64,000 nt of DNA, taken from positions 1 to 64,000 of the forward strand of contig CAYPKG010000004.1 of the NCBI GenBank assembly GCA_964411275.1, given 5' to 3'. This DNA comes from CAYPKG01 sp964411275 (GTDB lineage Bacteria > Bacillota > Clostridia > Christensenellales > CAG-138). Under the pieces are notes generated by a model. That model did not search any database and was not told the origin of the DNA. It saw only the letters and a program-made list of their open reading frames with translations. Positions 16,202 through 24,466 of this stretch are shown piece by piece (the first letter of the stretch is position 1; each line of letters opens with the position of its first letter). The translations under genes and the position numbers were made by a program.

Positions 16202-16512
16202 GAGAGGGGAGCGCCATACGGGCTATGTGGGGGACTACAGATCCCCCCACGGTTATTCGGAAAAAACTACCGTCGCCCTGGCTGGCCGTAAGGACAATTC
16301 ACGTTACGCCATTTACACAAATCCCATGCGTTTTACGATGGACGGTCAGTGCGCCCCTATATGGGTTGAAAATGAATACTCGCGCTCTTTTGCATAACTT
16401 TGTATGGAACAATTCCCAAGCCGTTGTACAAAATTTTAATTCAACCATTGCAGGGGATGCCCGGCGCCCAGTCAGGGACAGACCATATCCGTCTTATATG
16501 CTCCTTACCGCA
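16202..16512 (-). ncRNA. Multi-hairpin leader region upstream of the recombinase
   Basis: A geneless 310-bp segment that would be transcribed leftward from the promoter at 16519-16547. Read on the - strand it holds successive hairpins: CCAT/ATGG around GT-AAA-AC (16327-16344), GGCGTAA with TTACGGCC (16284-16310), ACGGT with ACCGT (16249-16273), GTGGGGG with CCCCCAC (16226-16250), then CCATA/TATGG. No convincing reading frame or Shine-Dalgarno was found. It may be a structured 5' leader or a small RNA; I recognise no known riboswitch class. Confidence 0.35.
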
Positions 16513-16518
16513 TACTTC

Positions 16519-16562
16519 ATTATACCACTACTATTCGTTAAAGACAAGTTTAACGAATAGTA
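16519..16562 (-). promoter_or_regulatory. Promoter overlapped by a 14-bp perfect inverted repeat (operator)
   Basis: On the - strand, TTGTCT (16542-16547), 17-bp spacer, TATAAT (16519-16524). An inverted repeat with arms TACTATTCGTTAAA (16529-16542) and TTTAACGAATAGTA (16549-16562) and a 6-bp centre covers the -35 and most of the spacer. This geometry suits repression by a dimeric regulator. It drives the leader and presumably the recombinase. Confidence 0.6.
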
Positions 16563-16602
16563 TTAAGGGATTATTTTAAGAAATTCTTTTTTAAGGCGGC
16601 GG

Positions 16603-17058
16603 TCAAGTAAAAGACGCCCCTTTTTTCATGCTTTTGATGGCGCCACGGGCCAATTCATCGCAGCGGTTGTTCCACTGGTTGGTGCTGTGGCCCTTAACCT
16701 TGTTCCATTGAATTTGATGCAAATGAGACAGCCGCAAAAGCTGCTGCCACAGGTCCTGATTTTCCACCGGCTGTTTTTTCACATTATGCCAGCCGTTGCG
16801 CTGCCAGTTATCGATCCAACCTTCTTTGAACGCGTTGCACAAATACGCGCTGTCCGTGTACAGCATTACTTCGCAAGGCTCTTTGAGCATATTCAGCGCG
16901 CTGATGGCCGCCTGCAGCTCCATGCGGTTGTTGGTGGTTTCCGGTTCGCCGCCGGATATTTCTTTTTTATGCTCTTTATAAAACAGCACGGCGCCCCAGC
17001 CGCCTGGGCCGGGATTGCCTGAGCATGCGCCGTCTGTATAGATCGTAACCTGTTTCAT
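16603..17058 (-). CDS. rnhA: Ribonuclease HI
   Basis: Removes RNA from RNA-DNA hybrids (primers, R-loops). 151 residues, normal size. Catalytic carboxylates are visible: Y-T-D-G-A-C-S-G-N-P-G at the N-terminus (Asp), T-N-N-R-M-E-L-Q-A-A (Glu), Y-T-D-S-A-Y-L (Asp) and the C-terminal N-x-R-C-D-E-L-A (Asp). The K-G-H-S-T-N-Q-W-N-N loop is present. It starts 3 bases after the proC stop region and forms a two-gene operon with proC. Confidence 0.96.
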   Translation of the reverse strand: MKQVTIYTDGACSGNPGPGGWGAVLFYKEHKKEISGGEPETTNNRMELQAAISALNMLKEPCEVMLYTDSAYLCNAFKEGWIDNWQRNGWHNVKKQPVENQDLWQQLLRLSHLHQIQWNKVKGHSTNQWNNRCDELARGAIKSMKKGASFT

Positions 17059-17061
17059 GTC

Positions 17062-17865
17062 TTAGCTTTGCCGCATGGCGATTGACTTTTCCACACAGGC
17101 GTTTACGGCGCTTAGCACAGCGTTGCGCAAGCCGTTTTTCTCAAGGGCTGCTACAGCCTCGATTGTGGAACCGCCTGGCGAACAAACCGCGTCCTTTAAT
17201 TCGCCGGGATGCCGCCCGGTTTCAAGCACCATTTTCGCGGCCCCAAGCATCGTCTGGGCTGCCAGCGTATACGCCATATTTCTGGGCAATCCCGCGCGCA
17301 CGCCGCCGTCGGCCATTGCCTCTAAAAACAGATAGCAATATGCAGGGCCGCTGCCGGAAACCCCGGTGACCGCGTCCATCAGATAGCTGGGCACCAGCTC
17401 CACCTTGCCGATGGCGGAAAACATCTCCTTTGCAAATACAAGTTCGTTTTCTGTGAGGGTGTGATCCGCATCAAAAGCCATCATGCCCTCGCCTACCAGA
17501 CAGGGCGTATTGGGCATAATCCTCATCACGCGGCAGCTTTCCGGGACAAGCGGCGCGATATCCTTCCGGCTCCAGCCCAGGACGATGGACAATAGCGCCT
17601 TGTTCTCAAGCGCCGTTCCGCATTCCATGAGAACGGATTTGAGTATGTTGGGCTTCACCGCCAATAGCACCATGTCGCATGCTGAGATCATGGCAAAGCT
17701 GCTTTGTGCAGTCAAAACCCCGAGCTCCTGCTGCAAATCCGCAATTTTTTCTGTATTCAGGTCGAATACATATACGTTTTCAGGCGGCAGCATGTCCGCG
17801 CTGAGTATGCCTCTGAGGATGGCCTCCCCCATGTTTCCCGCGCCAATTATTCCAATTTTTATCAT
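17062..17865 (-). CDS. proC: Pyrroline-5-carboxylate reductase
   Basis: Last step of proline synthesis: NAD(P)H-dependent reduction of pyrroline-5-carboxylate. 267 residues. The Rossmann motif I-G-I-I-G-A-G-N-M-G-E-A is at the N-terminus, V-L-L-A-V-K-P near residue 67, R-I-M-P-N-T-P near residue 116, and the family signature around S-G-S-G-P-A-Y and D-A-V-C-S-P-G-G-S-T-I-E-A near the C-terminus. proB and proA are not in the window. It is transcribed together with rnhA, just downstream of the tRNA-Trp terminator. Confidence 0.96.
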   Translation of the reverse strand: MIKIGIIGAGNMGEAILRGILSADMLPPENVYVFDLNTEKIADLQQELGVLTAQSSFAMISACDMVLLAVKPNILKSVLMECGTALENKALLSIVLGWSRKDIAPLVPESCRVMRIMPNTPCLVGEGMMAFDADHTLTENELVFAKEMFSAIGKVELVPSYLMDAVTGVSGSGPAYCYLFLEAMADGGVRAGLPRNMAYTLAAQTMLGAAKMVLETGRHPGELKDAVCSPGGSTIEAVAALEKNGLRNAVLSAVNACVEKSIAMRQS

Positions 17866-17907
17866 GGGATACGCTCCTTTCCGGTTTAAAATAGGCTGAT
17901 TATATTA

Positions 17908-17931
17908 AGAAAACCCACCCGTCTGGGTGGG
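17908..17931 (-). terminator. Terminator of tRNA-Trp
   Basis: On the - strand, CCCACCC, a 4-base loop and GGGTGGG followed by TTTTCTT, directly after the CCA end of the tRNA. Confidence 0.9.
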
Positions 17932-17938
17932 CCGATTA

Positions 17939-18012
17939 TGGCAGGGGCAGAAGGACTCGAACCCTCAAGAACGGTTTTGGAGACCGCTATGTTACCATTA
18001 CATCATGCCCCT
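17939..18012 (-). tRNA. trnW: tRNA-Trp (CCA anticodon)
   Basis: A 74-base gene with encoded 3' CCA. Acceptor strands AGGGGCA and TGCCCCT pair fully; discriminator base is G. The anticodon stem GCGGT/ACCGT closes the loop CTCCAAA with CCA at positions 34-36. The T-arm contains GGTTCGAGTCC. It has its own consensus promoter and terminator and points away from a T-box leader that senses tRNA-Trp. Confidence 0.97.
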
Positions 18013-18036
18013 ATATCCCTTTTTGCCAACGTGCAT

Positions 18037-18065
18037 ATTATACAATACGGAATTTCGAATGTCAA
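18037..18065 (-). promoter_or_regulatory. Consensus promoter of tRNA-Trp
   Basis: On the - strand, perfect TTGACA (18060-18065), 17-bp spacer and perfect TATAAT (18037-18042), as expected for a highly expressed stable RNA. Confidence 0.85.
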
Positions 18066-18081
18066 CGTCGGAAAATTGTGC

Positions 18082-18110
18082 TTGACAAATGGTTGCTTTG
18101 CATGTAGAAT
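18082..18110 (+). promoter_or_regulatory. Promoter of the Trp T-box/trpB2 transcript
   Basis: Perfect TTGACA (18082-18087), 17-bp spacer, TAGAAT (18105-18110). It is divergent from the tRNA-Trp promoter, with only 16 bp between the two -35 boxes. Confidence 0.8.
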
Positions 18111-18116
18111 AACAAA

Positions 18117-18407
18117 TAATTTCATAACAAACCGTTGAGCCAGAGTAGTAATCAATGGTGTTGGGTATGCGAAGAGAGCCGCCGGCGGTGGGAATGCGGC
18201 CATACCAGCTTTGACGAATGGACTGGCGAGGGCGGCCCCAATGGCGGAATATGTTTTCCACCCTAGGGGTCGACGGGGGGCCTTCCCGTTATCATTTGGA
18301 CACATATGATGGTATGTGCGGAAAAAGCGGACTGTTTTATGCAGTCAAATTGGGTGGCACCGCAGGATTTGCTCCTGTCCCTTTCATTAGGGACAGGAGC
18401 TTTTTAT
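18117..18407 (+). promoter_or_regulatory. Tryptophan T-box leader
   Basis: A T-box riboswitch: transcription continues only when uncharged tRNA-Trp binds. The T-box core with GGGTGGCACCGC is at 18352-18363; its TGGC can pair with the GCCA end of the tRNA-Trp encoded next door (discriminator G). Stem I contains AGAGAG and, on the 3' side, GAATGGAC with the Trp codon TGG (18219-18221) as specifier. The terminator is CTCCTGTCCC/GGGACAGGAG at 18372-18401 with a T-run; the T-box 3' half can form the competing antiterminator. Controls the downstream TrpB2 gene. Confidence 0.93.
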
Positions 18408-18437
18408 ATTTAAAATTATTTTGGAGGTATGAGGATC

Positions 18438-19820
18438 ATGACGACTAAAATTCCCTATCGAACCTATTTAACTGAAGAACAGATGCCCCGCCAGTGGTAC
18501 AATCTCAGGGCCGACATGAAGCAGCAGCATGACCCCATCATCAGCCCCGCCACATTTCTTCCCATGTCGGTTGATGATCTGGCGCCGGTGTTCGCAAGGG
18601 AGCTGGTGAAGCAGGAGCTCAATCAGACCGACCGGTATATCGATATTCCGAAGCCGGTGTTGGACTATTACAAAACCTACCGCCCCTCCCCCCTCATCCG
18701 CTGTTATCAGCTGGAAAAGGCGCTAGAGACCCCTGCAAAGATATATTGCAAGTTTGAGGGCAACAACACATCCGGCAGCCATAAGCTTAACTCAGCGGTG
18801 GCCCAGGTGTATTACGCGAAGACTGAGGGGCTCACCAGCCTGACCACAGAGACCGGCGCGGGACAATGGGGGACGGCGCTGGCCATGGCTTGCGCGTACT
18901 TTGAAATGCCGTTGACTGTGTTTATGGTGAAGATTAGCGCCCAGCAAAAGCCCTATCGAAAGGCCATCATCGAGACATTTGGCGGAGATGTCGTAGCAAG
19001 CCCCAGCAATACAACCGACGTAGGAAGAAAGCTTTTATCGGAAAACCCCGATACAAACGGGAGCCTTGGCTGCGCAATATCCGAGGCTGTTGAAGTGGCC
19101 TTAAAAACCCCGGGCTGCCGATATGTGCTGGGCTCTGTGCTGGATCAGGTTGTGCTGCATCAGTCCATCATTGGCCTGGAGGCGAAAACTGCCATGGATC
19201 TTCTCGGCGAATACCCGGACATCGTTATCGGCTGCGCGGGCGGCGGGTCTAACCTTGGCGGTATTATGAGCGCGTACATGGGCGATAAGCTCACAGGCCA
19301 TGGAAACGCCCGGTTTATCGCGGTAGAGCCCGCGTCCTGCCCCTCGCTGACCAGAGGGAAATACTTGTACGACTTCTGCGATACCGGCAAAATCACGCCC
19401 ATGGCACGGATGTATACCCTGGGAAGCGGCTTTCAGCCCTCCGGCATTCACGCGGGAGGCTTGCGTTATCACGGCATGTCGCCTATTTTGAGCAAGCTTT
19501 ATGACGATGGGTATTTGGAGGCCCGTTCCCTGCCCCAGACCAGCGTATTTGAGGCTGGTGTGGCGTTTTCCAAGCTGGAAGGCATTCTTCCCGCGCCGGA
19601 AAGCGCGCATGCCATCCGGGTTGCCATGGACGAGGCGGTGGCCTGCCGGGAGGCGGGCATCGGCAAGACCATATTGTTCAATCTCACGGGAACCGGGTAC
19701 TTTGATATGAGCGCATATATGAACTATAGCGCAGGAGAAATGGTGGATTACATCCCAAGCGACGAGGAAATCGCCGCCGGACTGCGGGAGCTGGAGAGCC
19801 TCCCCATCAATCAGAAATAG
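18438..19820 (+). CDS. trpB: TrpB2-type tryptophan synthase beta chain
   Basis: PLP enzyme that joins indole and serine to make tryptophan. 460 residues from the ATG at 18438, nine bases after GGAGGT; the ATG abutting the GGAGGT is not usable. Seen: R-P-S-P-L-I-R, the PLP lysine in N-T-S-G-S-H-K-L-N-S-A, T-E-T-G-A-G-Q-W-G, and the phosphate-binding C-A-G-G-G-S-N-L-G-G. The extended N-terminus and the R-P-S-P-L rather than G-R-P-S/T-P-L context with S-G-S-H-K mark the TrpB2 subfamily, which often works without TrpA. It stands alone, with no trpA or other trp gene nearby, and is under a Trp-specific T-box, which strongly supports a role in tryptophan supply. Confidence 0.93.
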   Translation: MTTKIPYRTYLTEEQMPRQWYNLRADMKQQHDPIISPATFLPMSVDDLAPVFARELVKQELNQTDRYIDIPKPVLDYYKTYRPSPLIRCYQLEKALETPAKIYCKFEGNNTSGSHKLNSAVAQVYYAKTEGLTSLTTETGAGQWGTALAMACAYFEMPLTVFMVKISAQQKPYRKAIIETFGGDVVASPSNTTDVGRKLLSENPDTNGSLGCAISEAVEVALKTPGCRYVLGSVLDQVVLHQSIIGLEAKTAMDLLGEYPDIVIGCAGGGSNLGGIMSAYMGDKLTGHGNARFIAVEPASCPSLTRGKYLYDFCDTGKITPMARMYTLGSGFQPSGIHAGGLRYHGMSPILSKLYDDGYLEARSLPQTSVFEAGVAFSKLEGILPAPESAHAIRVAMDEAVACREAGIGKTILFNLTGTGYFDMSAYMNYSAGEMVDYIPSDEEIAAGLRELESLPINQK

Positions 19821-19833
19821 CGGGGATAAAAAC

Positions 19834-19878
19834 TGCCGCGCAAAGGACGAACTTGCCCTTTGCGCGGCAATATTTTAT
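19834..19878 (+). terminator. Terminator after trpB2
   Basis: TGCCGCGCAAAGG (19834-19846) pairs with CCTTTGCGCGGCA (19857-19869), a perfect 13-bp stem followed by ATATTTTAT. It also separates the convergent CPBP gene. Confidence 0.88.
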
Positions 19879-19890
19879 GTTTGCACTGTT

Positions 19891-20838
19891 CTATAAAACA
19901 AGCAATGTAACCGCAATGCTAAACGAGCATAGGACAAAATATAAAATCATGCCCACGTTCCTAAACATCAGCCTGCGCCCTGCCCTCCCCTCAGGAAGCG
20001 GATTGCTTCCAGGGAGAAAGATTGCCTGCTTGCGGTAGCGAAAAAATAGGATGGTGCCATATATGGCAATGGTCAAAATGCACAGCGAATATAGTAAAAT
20101 TGCCGTATAATGGGATTCAAGCAGCAAGGGCGCCAGCACGCCACCCTGGAGGTTGATGGTCATGTGCAGCAGGATTGGATACAGGATATTCCTGGTGCGC
20201 ATGTAGACATAGGCGAATAGGAAGCCCACGAAATACGCGTAGAAAAACTGAAACATGTTTCCGTGAAACAGCGCAAACAAAAGCCCGCTTAGCATAGCCG
20301 CCCTGCGTTCGCCATACTTGTGCAGCCGGTCAACAAGCAGCTTGCGAAAAAACAATTCCTCAAACACAGGGGCAATGACCACAAAGGCGATTACACGTGG
20401 CCAGAAGTCCAGCACATTTCCGACGAGATCAATCAGGGGGTCCTCCACAACGCCGCCCTTTAAAAATCCGATCAGCACGGAAATGGCGTTGCCTATCAGA
20501 TTGCCCGCAAACATGAGCGCAAAGGAAATCAGGAGGATGATTAAAAATTGTTTTGTACTGAGCTCCTCCCCTTCCCACTCGTCTTCGGGAATCTTTTTCA
20601 ACAACAGCGCCGCAAGCGGCAGGCCGATGAGATAGATCGGAACGTCATTGTACAAAAGGAAAAGCCAGCTATTTTGCATATAATCCGGATTGCTGATCGA
20701 AAGTATCATCACGATGATTTGTCCCATTACCATGGCAACCAAGAGAAAAACAAAGCAGGACAGGCCAATGCGTGAAAACGTCCTTTTGTCCTCCCGGTGG
20801 TTCCGCATCGGCGGCTGTATATATGAAAATTCTTCCAT
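19891..20838 (-). CDS. CPBP family intramembrane metalloprotease
   Basis: 315 residues with about eight hydrophobic segments. The CPBP (CAAX protease and bacteriocin-processing, Abi) motifs are present: P-V-F-E-E-L-F-F-R near residue 165 (EExxxR), F-A-L-F-H-G-N near residue 195 and a last block R-N-I-L-Y-P-I-L-L-H-M-T-I-N (His and Asn). All metal-site residues are retained, so it should be an active membrane protease. Substrate unknown; in other bacteria family members cut anti-sigma factors, prenylated or bacteriocin precursors. Single gene, between terminators. Confidence 0.88.
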   Translation of the reverse strand: MEEFSYIQPPMRNHREDKRTFSRIGLSCFVFLLVAMVMGQIIVMILSISNPDYMQNSWLFLLYNDVPIYLIGLPLAALLLKKIPEDEWEGEELSTKQFLIILLISFALMFAGNLIGNAISVLIGFLKGGVVEDPLIDLVGNVLDFWPRVIAFVVIAPVFEELFFRKLLVDRLHKYGERRAAMLSGLLFALFHGNMFQFFYAYFVGFLFAYVYMRTRNILYPILLHMTINLQGGVLAPLLLESHYTAILLYSLCILTIAIYGTILFFRYRKQAIFLPGSNPLPEGRAGRRLMFRNVGMILYFVLCSFSIAVTLLVL

Positions 20839-20918
20839 GCAGGCCTCCTTTATTGTTTACCGTTTTAGAATACCAAATATTGAGGGTGGACGCAAGGTTC
20901 GCCCCTGAGTGGCCATTT

Positions 20919-20945
20919 AAAAAAACGGATGACTTTCGCCATCCG
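20919..20945 (-). terminator. Terminator of the tig-clpP-clpX operon
   Basis: On the - strand CGGATG, an 8-base loop containing GCGAAAGT and CATCCG, followed by a run of seven T. Confidence 0.9.
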
Positions 20946-20973
20946 CTTTTCTTCTTTTCGTCTCTCGTTTTCC

Positions 20974-22239
<1,266 letters not shown>

Positions 22240-22276
22240 TCCGATTACCTCCGCCCGAATTCATTCGGTACTCTTA

Positions 22277-22861
22277 TTATCTCCTTGGCGGGATGATCTC
22301 ATCGATCAACCCATAGTTTTTCGCCTGTTCGGCGCTCATGAAATTGTCGCGTTCTGTATCCGCCGCTACCTTTTCCAGGGGCTGGCCTGTACGCTCGGAC
22401 AAAATCCTGTTGAGGGTATTCTTCGTCTGCTGTATCCGGTCAGCCTGGATGATGATGTCCGTGACCTGGCCCCGGGCACCGCCGCTAGGCTGATGGATCA
22501 TGATTTCCGCGTTGGGAAGCGCCTTTCTTTTGCCCTTGGCGCCCGCCGCCAGCAAAAACGCGCCCATCGATGCGGCCATGCCAATGCAGATGGTGGATAC
22601 ATCGCACTTGATGTACTGCATCGTATCATATATGGCCATACCGGCCGTGACAGAGCCGCCGGGGCTGTTGATGTAAAGGCTGATATCCTTATCCGGATCG
22701 TCCGCCTCTAAAAACAGCATCTGCGCGACAATGAGATTGGCCTCGCCATCCGTGACCTCGCCACCTAAAAACACAATACGATCCTTTAGCAACCGGGAAT
22801 AAATGTCATAGGAACGTTCACCACGATTAGTCTGTTCAACGACCATGGGTATTAAGCTCAT
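22277..22861 (-). CDS. clpP: ATP-dependent Clp protease proteolytic subunit
   Basis: Serine protease subunit that forms the degradation chamber. 194 residues. Catalytic serine in G-M-A-A-S-M-G-A-F near residue 98, histidine in M-I-H-Q-P-S-G-G near residue 123 and the aspartate further downstream in E-R-D-N-F-M. The N-terminal [15 protein letters not shown] matches the propeptide and axial-loop region. Lies between tig and clpX with short gaps and its own Shine-Dalgarno (AAGGAGG). Confidence 0.97.
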   Translation of the reverse strand: MSLIPMVVEQTNRGERSYDIYSRLLKDRIVFLGGEVTDGEANLIVAQMLFLEADDPDKDISLYINSPGGSVTAGMAIYDTMQYIKCDVSTICIGMAASMGAFLLAAGAKGKRKALPNAEIMIHQPSGGARGQVTDIIIQADRIQQTKNTLNRILSERTGQPLEKVAADTERDNFMSAEQAKNYGLIDEIIPPRR

Positions 22862-22902
22862 GGATTTTATTCCTCCTTATTAGTAATATGCGATGAAGCC
22901 CC

Positions 22903-24237
22903 TTAGGCTTCCTCCGGCGCGGCATTTTGTTCAACCGCTGCCGGTTCTTCCGGTGCGTCGACGAGAACGACATTGTCCATAACGATCTTTATTGTCTTCT
23001 CCATAACCGCCCGGCTCCGGAAATACTCGATGTCTTCTTCGGTGAGATTAGGCCGGATTTTATCCAGTTCCAAGCCGTTATTTCCGACATACTGGACGAT
23101 TTCAGCCTCAACCGCATCTTCGTCGGGCTCAATATTTTCCGCTTTTCCGATGGCCTCCAACACCAGCTGCAAGCGGACGCGATTTTCGCTTTCATCCCGG
23201 AAACTCTCCCGCATCTTCTGCATATCGCTGCCGGTGTACATGCAGTAGTCCTCAAGGGACAGGCCCGACATGGACAGCCGGTAGGAAAGGTCCTGAATGG
23301 CATAATCCGTCTGCCGGTCGATCATGACGGCGGGTACGTCGATCGTGGCGTTGTTCATGACCTTTTCAAGGGCCTCGTTCTCCATTTCGTTCTTTGCGCG
23401 CTGCTCATTGCGCTTCATAAGCTGTTCGCGCTTGTCCGCACGCAGAGCATCCATGGTATCGAACTCGGAAATGTCCTGCACAAAATCGTCGTCCAGCTCA
23501 GGCAATTCTTTCACCTGAATGCTTTTGATGGTGACCGTGAAGACCGCATCCTTGCCCGAAAGCTCGGGCGCGTGGTATTCATCGGGGAATTTCACATTGA
23601 TGTCTTTGGTCTCCCCTGCGTTCATACCCACAAGCTGTTCTTCAAACCCGGGAATGAACGAATTGGAACCGATGTTCAGCGCCTGATCCTCTGCAGTTCC
23701 ACCGTCAAATTTTACGCCATCCACTGCGCCGGAGTAGTCTAGGACAACCCGGTCGCCATCTTCTACTGGACGCTCCTGCTCGAGATAACGCGCGGCCTTT
23801 TCTTGCTCCTCTAATATCAATTTATTAACTTCCGCATCTTCCACAGTATACGCCCGGCGCACTACTTCTATACCCTTGTATTGGCCCAATGAAACCTCAG
23901 GCTTTAACGTTACTTCGGCGGTAAATACCAGATCCTCGCTTGCACCGATGGAAGCAATCGAAACATCGGGCTGGTCAACCGGAATAAGCTCGTTTTCCTC
24001 GATGGCCTTGTCATAGGCATCGCCATATACAAATTCAAACGCGTCTTCATAGAACACGCCTTCGCCATACATATTCTCAATCACTTTGCGGGGTGCCTTC
24101 CCCTTACGAAAACCGGGCACGTTGTAGAGCTTTGCATTTTTGATATAACTCTTTTGCATTGCCTGCGCGAATGTGTCTTTGTCCACCGTAATCGTTAATT
24201 TCGCCTTGTTGTTCCCGAGTTTTTCTACCGTAGCCAT
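22903..24237 (-). CDS. tig: Trigger factor (ribosome-associated chaperone)
   Basis: Binds ribosomes at the exit tunnel and assists folding of nascent chains. 444 residues. The ribosome-binding N-terminal domain includes the G-F-R-K-G-K signature near residue 43. The FKBP-type prolyl isomerase domain follows (V-L-D-Y-S-G ... F-I-P-G-F-E-E-Q-L-V-G-M), then the helical C-terminal domain with a coiled, charged stretch. The C-terminal tail is Glu/Ala rich. First gene of the tig-clpP-clpX operon. Confidence 0.96.
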   Translation of the reverse strand: MATVEKLGNNKAKLTITVDKDTFAQAMQKSYIKNAKLYNVPGFRKGKAPRKVIENMYGEGVFYEDAFEFVYGDAYDKAIEENELIPVDQPDVSIASIGASEDLVFTAEVTLKPEVSLGQYKGIEVVRRAYTVEDAEVNKLILEEQEKAARYLEQERPVEDGDRVVLDYSGAVDGVKFDGGTAEDQALNIGSNSFIPGFEEQLVGMNAGETKDINVKFPDEYHAPELSGKDAVFTVTIKSIQVKELPELDDDFVQDISEFDTMDALRADKREQLMKRNEQRAKNEMENEALEKVMNNATIDVPAVMIDRQTDYAIQDLSYRLSMSGLSLEDYCMYTGSDMQKMRESFRDESENRVRLQLVLEAIGKAENIEPDEDAVEAEIVQYVGNNGLELDKIRPNLTEEDIEYFRSRAVMEKTIKIVMDNVVLVDAPEEPAAVEQNAAPEEA

Positions 24238-24409
24238 CCTCGTCCTCCATACTTTTCGTTTGGTTCTTAAATTTTTGCGCCATTAAAAGACGCATAAAAC
24301 GTCAGTATCCGAATTATATTAGCATAAATATAAATTAATTGCAAGGAACGTGATCAATTGTTCGCACAAAACCTGTAATTTCCTCTAAATTCGATGAAAT
24401 CATCGCACT

Positions 24410-24437
24410 TTGCTTCAGGATCGCACTGTGATATACT
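24410..24437 (+). promoter_or_regulatory. Promoter of the homocysteine methyltransferase-like gene
   Basis: TTGCTT (24410-24415), 16-bp spacer, TATACT (24432-24437). It lies 30 bp upstream of the GGAGGT-preceded ATG at 24467, divergent from tig. Confidence 0.6.
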
Positions 24438-24466
24438 CATTCTATATGGTGGCTGGAGGTATGCTT

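Noticed and set aside
16225..16560. 111-codon + strand frame in the recombinase upstream region
   Set aside because: No ribosome site, no recognisable domain, and it runs through the hairpins and operator; better seen as noncoding.
16529..16562. Chromosome dimer resolution (dif) site
   Set aside because: The inverted repeat has dif-like size, but its arms do not match the known Firmicute dif arms and it overlaps a promoter, so operator is the better reading.
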